Positions 1 through 4,395 of a stretch of DNA of 6,108 nt are shown here, in pieces (the stretch's first letter is position 1; each line of letters starts with the position of its first letter). The notes under the pieces are model-generated. The model did no database searches. It saw only the letters and a program-made list of their open reading frames with translations, and was not told the DNA's origin. Position numbers and translations under genes: made by a program. The DNA is from Pseudomonadota bacterium. GTDB lineage: Bacteria > Desulfobacterota > Anaeroferrophillalia > Anaeroferrophillales > Tharpellaceae. Location: the NCBI GenBank assembly GCA_015486445.1, contig WFRT01000071.1, forward strand, positions 1-6,108, given 5' to 3'.

Positions 1-1
1 G

Positions 2-682
2 GCGACAGAGATTCTGCAGAGTTATATTGACGCGGTTTTGCTCAAGGATGTAGTTGAAAGGCACCGGGTCGGCAATATTACCGCGCTTAAATATATGATC
101 CACTCGATCTGTCACGCTTCCGGCTGCAAGTTCAGCATCAATAAATTTTACAACACCTTAAAGAGCCTGTCGATCAAGTGTACGAAAAACAACCTCTATG
201 AATATCTCGACCACTTGGTTGACGCCTGCCTCTTTTACCGGGTGCCGATTCACAGCCGCTCGGAAAAAGCCCGGATCGTCAATCCGGCAAAAATCTATAC
301 CATTGACACCGGCCTGCTGCAGGCCTTAACCCATCACCAGGCCGACGATAACGGGCGCCTGCTTGAAAATATGGTTTTTATGCAGCTTTATCGCAGCGGT
401 CATGAAATTGAGTATCTTCACCCCAAGACCGGCGGTGAAGTCGATTTCCTGGCCCGGCGGCAAAGTACCGGCGAGGTTGTCCTGATTCAGGTGTGTTGGG
501 ATATCTCCGCTGCTGCAACCTTTAAGCGGGAAATCACCGGCCTCAAGAACGGGATGCGTGAGTTGTCAGCCGAAAAAGGGGTAATTATCACCTGGGACGA
601 TGAAGCTGAAATTGATTCAGGGGATTTCCCCGGTAAAATCGATGTCATCCCGGCCTGGAAATGGCTCCTGCACTCCACCTAG
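2..682 (+). CDS. AAA_14/DUF4143-type P-loop ATPase, C-terminal part (5' end cut by window edge)
   Basis: The reading frame is open from base 2 to the TAG at 680-682. The TTG at position 38 lies inside a conserved segment (AVLLKDVVERH), so the gene continues to the left and only about the last 226 residues are visible. The visible part is the region after the ATPase core in the AAA_14/DUF4143 family: a helical segment, then NPAKIYTIDTGLL, then GRLLENMVF, then a PD-(D/E)XK-like region with GGEVDFLAR (about residues 144-152 of the visible part), LIQVC (161-165) and a terminal PAWKWLL. The Walker motifs must lie off the window. The next gene downstream has the same motifs in the same order, so the two are tandem paralogues. 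The cellular role of this family is not established. The usual acidic/Lys pair of a PD-(D/E)XK nuclease is replaced by Gln-Val-Cys, which suggests the C-terminal fold is not a nuclease. The family call is firm; the function is unknown. Confidence 0.85.
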   Translation, partial: ATEILQSYIDAVLLKDVVERHRVGNITALKYMIHSICHASGCKFSINKFYNTLKSLSIKCTKNNLYEYLDHLVDACLFYRVPIHSRSEKARIVNPAKIYTIDTGLLQALTHHQADDNGRLLENMVFMQLYRSGHEIEYLHPKTGGEVDFLARRQSTGEVVLIQVCWDISAAATFKREITGLKNGMRELSAEKGVIITWDDEAEIDSGDFPGKIDVIPAWKWLLHST

Positions 683-713
683 TACAAGAAACAGCTTTGC
701 TGTGCATATGATA

Positions 714-760
714 GGACCATAGGGGTCAATGGACCATAGGGGTCAGGACCATAGGGGTCA
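714..760. repeat. three copies of a 15-base repeat GGACCATAGGGGTCA
   Basis: Identical copies lie at 714-728, 731-745 and 746-760. The first two are separated by AT and the last two abut. Each unit holds a short inverted repeat, GACC-ATAGG-GGTC. The array lies just after the first ATPase gene and about 65 bases upstream of the promoter of the second. It could be a set of protein-binding sites, the edge of a dispersed repeat family (GGGGTCA-type motifs often flank REP-associated transposase genes), or a slippage product. The sequence alone does not decide between these. Confidence 0.85.
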
Positions 761-823
761 AATCTTTATTCTTGATAGTGTTTCGGCATTTGGTAAAAAT
801 GGTTGGTTATCCAGGGTTTGTTC

Positions 824-853
824 TTGACAGATGTTGCCTTGAGTGGTTATATT
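824..853 (+). promoter_or_regulatory. sigma70-like promoter for the second ATPase gene
   Basis: A consensus -35 box TTGACA (824-829) is followed after 18 bases by TATATT (848-853), a five-of-six match to the -10 box. Transcription would start near 860, giving a 5' leader of about 45 bases before the ATG at 905. It is the best promoter match in this intergenic region and has the right orientation and distance. Confidence 0.65.
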
Positions 854-855
854 TT

Positions 856-881
856 TTTCCAGTTAACATGAAAACTGGAAA
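856..881. promoter_or_regulatory. perfect 9-base inverted repeat at the transcription start (candidate operator or leader hairpin)
   Basis: The arms TTTCCAGTT (856-864) and AACTGGAAA (873-881) are exact reverse complements around an 8-base centre. The dyad begins 3 bases after the -10 box and covers the expected start site, a classic place for a repressor operator. In RNA it could instead form a stem ending 11 bases before the Shine-Dalgarno sequence. No U tract follows it, so it is not an intrinsic terminator. The dyad is certain; its regulatory role is inferred. Confidence 0.6.
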
Positions 882-904
882 TATTTGTTTCCGGAGGGGG
901 CGGC

Positions 905-2212
905 ATGCTTGAGATTATGAAGTCAATCATCCTGGATTTTCAGGAAATTGAACTTGAGACCGGGGTGCCCAGGCGTTTGCCGGTCAGGGTGGTTCCAGGC
1001 AAAGCCACCGTTTGTGTCGGAGTGCGTAGAAGTGGAAAATCGACTTATCTGTTCCAACTGATTAAGCGACTCCTGAATGACGGCGTCTCCCGCGAAAACA
1101 TCCTGTACCTGAACTTTTTTGACGACCGCCTCCATAACCTTTGTCAAGTTGGACCTGGAGTGATCACGGAGGCCTATTATTCACTCTATCCGGAGAAGAA
1201 AAATTCGGAAACTGTCTATTGCTTTTTTGATGAGATCCAGGCGGTCCCCGGATGGGAACCCTTTATCGACCGCCTGATGCGGACCGAGAAGTGTGAAGTC
1301 TACATCACCGGTTCGTCAGCCCGAATGCTGTCAAAGGAAATCGCCACCCAAATGCGGGGGCGGGCCCTGTCTTGGGAGATCTTTCCGTTCTCTTTCAGGG
1401 AATTTCTGGATTACCGGCAGATTAACGTCACGGGCCCCCTGTCAACCAGGAAACGGCTTCTCGTGCAAAAGGCGTTTGCAGAGTACTGGGAAACCGGCGG
1501 CTTCCCGGAAGTTGTTGGGCTTGAACGGCACCTGCGTATAAAGATTCATCAGGAATACTTTCACGCCGTATTGTTTCGTGACCTGGTTGAGCGCCATGAT
1601 ATATCGCATCCCCAGGCGCTCAAGGACCTTGCGCACCGGCTGATAGACAATACGGCAGCGCTCTACTCAATCAACAGCCTGACCGGCTATCTGAAATCAC
1701 TCGGTCACAAAGCTCCCAAGTACGCCGTGGCGGAATATCTTGAGTGGTTCGAAGACGCCTACTTTCTGTTTACCGTGCGGATCTTCGACGCCTCTCTGGC
1801 GCGTAGCAAAACCAATCCCAAGAAGATCTATTGCGTCGACCATGGCATGGTTACCTCGGTAGCCTCAGGTATCCTCATCAACACTGGGCATTTACTGGAA
1901 AATCTTGTGTTCGCAGCACTCCGACGGGTTACCTCGGATATCTGGTACTGTAAAACCAAGGGCGGCTTGGAGGTGGATTTCCTGGCCCGGTTGCCCGACC
2001 ACTCACGCCTGTTGGTTCAGGTCTGTGAATCGATGGCCGTCCCCCAAACCCGGAAACGGGAACTCGCGGCCCTGGCCGAGGCAATGGCGGAATACGGCTT
2101 GCGGTCCGGTACCGTGGTAACGCGCAGCGAAGAGGAGCGAATCGAGGTGGATGCCGGGGAAATTAAGCTTGTACCGGCCTGGCGTTTCCTGCTCAATCTA
2201 CCAGAATCTTAA
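905..2212 (+). CDS. AAA_14/DUF4143-family P-loop ATPase, full length
   Basis: This 435-residue protein has the complete family layout. Walker A is GVRRSGKST at residues 39-47, Walker B is VYCFFDEIQ with D109-E110, and a sensor-like TGSSA lies at 135-139. The family signature RGR...EIFPFSFREFL spans 151-168. The C-terminal DUF4143 part has DLVERH, NPKKIYCVDHG, GHLLENLVF, GGLEVDFLAR (353-362) and LVQVC (370-374). Its length is normal for the family. The ATG at 905 is chosen because GGAGG at 893-897 lies seven bases upstream; the ATG at 920 has no comparable site. Proteins of this type are predicted cytoplasmic ATPases, often in several paralogous copies per genome, with no settled function. It follows a related gene on the same strand after 222 bases and has its own promoter, so it is probably not merely co-transcribed. 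In the nuclease-like C-terminal fold the acidic/Lys pair is replaced by Gln-Val-Cys, so cleavage activity is doubtful. Confidence 0.92.
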   Translation: MLEIMKSIILDFQEIELETGVPRRLPVRVVPGKATVCVGVRRSGKSTYLFQLIKRLLNDGVSRENILYLNFFDDRLHNLCQVGPGVITEAYYSLYPEKKNSETVYCFFDEIQAVPGWEPFIDRLMRTEKCEVYITGSSARMLSKEIATQMRGRALSWEIFPFSFREFLDYRQINVTGPLSTRKRLLVQKAFAEYWETGGFPEVVGLERHLRIKIHQEYFHAVLFRDLVERHDISHPQALKDLAHRLIDNTAALYSINSLTGYLKSLGHKAPKYAVAEYLEWFEDAYFLFTVRIFDASLARSKTNPKKIYCVDHGMVTSVASGILINTGHLLENLVFAALRRVTSDIWYCKTKGGLEVDFLARLPDHSRLLVQVCESMAVPQTRKRELAALAEAMAEYGLRSGTVVTRSEEERIEVDAGEIKLVPAWRFLLNLPES

Positions 2213-2250
2213 GCTGGTTGCAGAAGGCAAATTTTTCCAAGACGCTGAGT

Positions 2251-2279
2251 TTGACCTGACTCGATTTGCATGGTATTAT
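2251..2279 (+). promoter_or_regulatory. sigma70-like promoter of the toxin-antitoxin operon
   Basis: TTGACC (2251-2256) and TATTAT (2274-2279) each match the consensus at five of six positions and are 17 bases apart, the ideal spacing. Transcription would begin near 2286, about 58 bases before the preferred antitoxin start. This implies the toxin-antitoxin pair is expressed independently of the ATPase gene upstream. Confidence 0.7.
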
Positions 2280-2290
2280 GTTGTCATAAT
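2275..2290. promoter_or_regulatory. palindrome over the -10 box (candidate antitoxin operator)
   Basis: ATTATG (2275-2280) and CATAAT (2285-2290) form a perfect 6-base inverted repeat around TTGT, overlapping both the -10 box and the expected start site. Ribbon-helix-helix antitoxins commonly bind such dyads to repress their own operon, with the toxin as co-repressor. A second, weaker dyad GTTGCATGTAAC (2314-2325, five of six pairs) lies downstream and might be an auxiliary site. Binding by this antitoxin is inferred from position only. Confidence 0.5.
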
Positions 2291-2343
2291 TGATGTAATG
2301 ATAACGTTGTATTGTTGCATGTAACGGTGATATGGAGGGTGTC

Positions 2344-2586
2344 GTGATACGGACTCAAGTTCAATTTGAAGAGGAACAGTATCGAGGGATTAAGGAGTTG
2401 GCAAGTCAGCAGCAGATTTCAATATCCGCCGTAGTGCGCCGGGCTGTTGACCAACTTCTCTTAACCCGTAAACCCGGGAGGGAGTCGTTATACCGGGAGG
2501 CTCTGAAGGCGGCCGGTCGGCATGAAGCTGACAATCATGATATCTCCACGAATCACGATAAATATTTGGATGAGGAATATTTATGA
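2344..2586 (+). CDS. ribbon-helix-helix (CopG/Arc-type) antitoxin of a VapBC-like pair
   Basis: This small protein of 80 residues should neutralise the PIN toxin encoded immediately downstream and repress the operon. The N-terminus MIRTQVQFEEEQYRGIKEL, followed by ISISAVVRRAVDQLL (about 25-39), is a typical ribbon-helix-helix fold: a short DNA-contacting strand, then two helices. The C-terminal tail, with GRHEADNHDIS and HDKYLDEEYL, resembles the extended tail with which such antitoxins wrap around VapC. I prefer the GTG at 2344 because GGAGGG at 2334-2339 is a strong ribosome-binding site just upstream. The in-frame ATG at 2332 would add four residues, but the Shine-Dalgarno sequence would then lie inside the gene. 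The stop codon overlaps the toxin start as ATGA, implying translational coupling. The family call is good; the exact start is less certain. Confidence 0.85.
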   Translation: MIRTQVQFEEEQYRGIKELASQQQISISAVVRRAVDQLLLTRKPGRESLYREALKAAGRHEADNHDISTNHDKYLDEEYL

Positions 2587-2984
2587 TTGTTTTTGCCGAT
2601 ACCTCCGGGTTGTTTGCCTACCTTGTAAAAAATGATTCCATGAATGTCCGGGCCCAAGCTGTTTTTCAATCCTTTGCCGAAAATAGTGCCCGACTGGTTA
2701 CTTCATCCTACGTTTTACTGGAGACTACGGCTCTGCTTCAACGTCGGGTCGGTATGCCGGCGGTGTTGGACTTTCAAAATAAAATTGTGCCGCTGCTTGA
2801 AATTGTCTGGGTTGATGCCGACTGGCATGAAAAAGCGTTAAGACGCCTGCTCTCTCTCAATCGAAAAAAAGTAAGTCTGGTTGACTGTCTTAGTTTTGTG
2901 ATTATGGAAGCGGGAGAAATCGAGACGGTTTTCAGTTTTGACGAGCATTTCAGGGAAAATGGATTTCTCCTGGCGGGAGATTAA
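2583..2984 (+). CDS. vapC: PIN-domain ribonuclease toxin, VapC type
   Basis: This 133-residue protein is a single PIN domain, normal in length for VapC toxins, which are Mg2+-dependent RNases that cut tRNA or rRNA and arrest growth when the antitoxin is lost. All expected acidic residues are present: D6 in VFADTSG, E47 in SYVLLETTALL, D101 in KKVSLVDCLSF and D120 in FSFDEHF. The toxin is therefore probably intact and active. The ATG overlaps the antitoxin stop codon by four bases, and GAGGA at 2572-2576 supplies a ribosome-binding site. The RNA target cannot be read from the sequence. The pair lies at the end of the plus-strand block, before a foldback repeat and the convergent pilT gene, a context consistent with an acquired module. 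Family certainty is high. Confidence 0.92.
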   Translation: MIVFADTSGLFAYLVKNDSMNVRAQAVFQSFAENSARLVTSSYVLLETTALLQRRVGMPAVLDFQNKIVPLLEIVWVDADWHEKALRRLLSLNRKKVSLVDCLSFVIMEAGEIETVFSFDEHFRENGFLLAGD

Positions 2985-2992
2985 AAAAGCAC

Positions 2993-3231
2993 GTAACTAT
3001 TCAGCTAAATTCTATCTCCCCTCTTTCAGGAGGGGGCGGGGGTGGTTTTTCTGAGCGGTTTCGGAAAGATTTCGTCGTTTTTCCCAGCGAGCGGGAGCCC
3101 ATAAGCATTGCAACTGTCTTAAGCGTAAGCGAGTTTTGCAATGCGGGCGAACCAAGCGCGAGGAAAAACAGAAATCTTAACGCTTAGCGAAGAAACGCCG
3201 CGCCCGACCCCGGATTTGGCTGAATAGTTAC
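2993..3231. repeat. long imperfect inverted repeat, MITE- or foldback-like element of about 239 bases
   Basis: The outer ends GTAACTATTCAGCTAAAT (2993-3010) and the reverse complement of 3214-3231 agree at 17 of 18 positions. Further matching blocks keep the same order inward: AAGATTTC (3066-3073 with 3171-3178), GTTTTTCC (3077-3084 with 3162-3169) and GCATTGCAA (3105-3113 with 3136-3144). A 22-base centre contains its own small dyad, CTTA-AGCG-TAAG. The left arm is about 25 bases longer than the right, partly because of a C-rich hairpin segment at about 3011-3033. No convincing ORF lies inside, and I see no clear target-site duplication. It fills nearly the whole gap between vapC and the end of pilT, which are convergent, so it may also help end transcription: T runs follow in both directions (3237-3241 on plus; an A run at 2983-2988 that reads as T on minus). 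Mobility is inferred from the terminal repeats. Confidence 0.75.
3018..3035 (+). terminator. GC-rich hairpin downstream of vapC, weak terminator candidate
   Basis: CCCCTC (3018-3023) and GAGGGG (3030-3035) form a perfect 6-base stem with a 6-base loop, 33 bases after the toxin stop codon. The nearest T run (3046-3050) is about ten bases further on, too far for a textbook intrinsic terminator. The hairpin lies in the stretch where the left arm of the foldback element differs from the right arm, so it may be a small insertion. Confidence 0.3.
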
Positions 3232-3239
3232 CAAGGTTT

Positions 3240-4316
3240 TTACTGGCCAACCGCCGACGGCGGCCGGTCGACAGGCTGGAACTGGGCCTTGTCGACGGCA
3301 TAGGCCATCGCCTCTTCTCGGGTAATGAGTTCGGCCTTGACCAGTTCTTTGAGATGCTGGTCGATCGACTGCATGCCGATCTTGCGGCCGGTCTGGATGA
3401 TCGAAGGAATCTGGTAGGTTTTCCCTTCCCGAATCAGGTTGCCGACCGCCTGGGTACCGATCAGGATCTCCAGGGCCGCGATCCGCCCCTGCCCGTCAGC
3501 CCGCTTCAACAGCTGCTGGGCAATCACCCCTTTCAAAGATTCACTGAGCATGGTCCGGATCTGGTCCTGCTGGTCCTTGGGAAAAACATCGATGATTCGA
3601 TCGACGGTCTTGGCCGCACTGCTGGTATGCAGAGTGCCCAGCACCAGGAGACCGACCTCGGCCGCGGTAATCGCCAGGGCGATGGTCTCCAGGTCCCTCA
3701 TTTCACCCACCATGATAATGTTGGGGTCCTCGCGCAGGGCGGCCCTGAGTCCGCTGGCAAAACTCTCGACATGAACCCCGACCTGGCGCTGCATGATCAG
3801 GCAGGTCTGGTTCTCGTGGATGAATTCAAGCGGGTCTTCGAGGGTAATGATATGGGCCTTGCGCTCCTTGTTCAAAAGATCGATAATCGCCGCCAGGGTC
3901 GTGGTCTTGCCGCAGCCGGTCGGACCAGTGACGATCACCAGGCCCTTGCGCAACCGGGCCAGGGTGCGCACCGCCGGGGGCAGGCCGAGTTCGCTGAAGG
4001 TCTTGATTTCGTAGGGAATCATGCGAAAAACCGCACCCAGACCCCCGTACTTGAAGTAGGCATTGACCCGATAACGGGCAACCCCGTCGATTTCATAGGC
4101 AAAATCGACATCGAATCCCGATTCGAGGCTTTTGATGCCGCCCTCGTCAAGAATCTCGTAGACCAGGAGCCGAACCTCTTCCTCGGTCAGTTCATGGTAG
4201 GCGATCCGCTCGAGTTCACCGTGGATCCGCAGAAGCGGCGGCGAACCGGAGGTTACGTGCAGATCGGAAGCCTGGTGTTCGATCATCAGTTTCAGCAACG
4301 CATCGATTTTGGCCAT
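3240..4316 (-). CDS. pilT: PilT, type IV pilus retraction ATPase
   Basis: This complete 358-residue protein is a hexameric GspE/PilT-type ATPase that acts on the cytoplasmic side of the inner membrane and powers pilus depolymerisation for twitching. The N-terminal PAS-like domain has the ASDLHVTSGSPPLLRIHGEL segment (residues 16-35). Walker A is GPTGCGKT (131-138), the Asp box is TLEDPLEF (158-165), Walker B is IIMVGEMRD (200-208) and the His box ends in GTLHT (227-231). The C-terminal retraction motif reads AVGNLIREGK (290-299), where canonical PilT has AIRNLIRE; the Arg-to-Gly change may mark a PilT2-like clade rather than loss of function. AAAGGA (complement of 4323-4328) lies six bases before the ATG. 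The gene is 79 bases after the penicillin-binding protein gene on the same strand with no evident promoter between, so co-transcription is likely. Other pilus genes are not in the window. Confidence 0.96.
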   Translation of the reverse strand: MAKIDALLKLMIEHQASDLHVTSGSPPLLRIHGELERIAYHELTEEEVRLLVYEILDEGGIKSLESGFDVDFAYEIDGVARYRVNAYFKYGGLGAVFRMIPYEIKTFSELGLPPAVRTLARLRKGLVIVTGPTGCGKTTTLAAIIDLLNKERKAHIITLEDPLEFIHENQTCLIMQRQVGVHVESFASGLRAALREDPNIIMVGEMRDLETIALAITAAEVGLLVLGTLHTSSAAKTVDRIIDVFPKDQQDQIRTMLSESLKGVIAQQLLKRADGQGRIAALEILIGTQAVGNLIREGKTYQIPSIIQTGRKIGMQSIDQHLKELVKAELITREEAMAYAVDKAQFQPVDRPPSAVGQ

Positions 4317-4347
4317 ACAAAGTCCTTTCAGCTACCAGGGGGAAACT

Positions 4348-4382
4348 GTCGGCACCGGTCCTTCGCAAAATCCGGAACCGAC
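4348..4382 (-). promoter_or_regulatory. stem-loop between the penicillin-binding protein gene and pilT
   Basis: The arms 4348-4358 and 4372-4382 (GTCGGCACCGG and CCGGAACCGAC on the plus strand) can form an 11-position stem with one mismatch and, in minus-strand RNA, one G-U pair, around a 13-base loop. It lies in the transcript leader of pilT, about 20 bases before its ribosome-binding site. No U tract follows on the minus strand, so it is more likely an RNA processing, stability or attenuation element than a terminator. Its function is inferred. Confidence 0.45.
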
Positions 4383-4395
4383 TTGCGCCCGGCCC

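Noticed and set aside
691..703. Small hairpin ACAGC-TTT-GCTGT after the first ATPase gene
   Set aside because: Five-base stem with no T tract after it; not enough for a terminator call.
714..760. CRISPR array
   Set aside because: The repeats are only 15 bases, with spacers of two and zero bases, and no cas genes are present.
772..799. Alternative promoter (TTGATA, then TAAAAA after 16 bases)
   Set aside because: Poorer -10 match and spacing than the promoter at 824-853, and a longer distance to the gene.
868..912. Possible 14-residue leader peptide ORF overlapping the start of the ATPase gene
   Set aside because: It has no Shine-Dalgarno sequence and begins inside the loop of the inverted repeat; probably chance.
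2218..2236. Possible terminator after the second ATPase gene (TTGC-AGAAG-GCAA then ATTTTT)
   Set aside because: The stem has only four base pairs, two of them A-T, so it is too weak to claim despite the T run.
3119..3301. Minus-strand ORF of 60 codons running from pilT into the foldback repeat
   Set aside because: It overlaps the end of pilT in another frame and covers half of the inverted repeat; no ribosome-binding site or family similarity seen.
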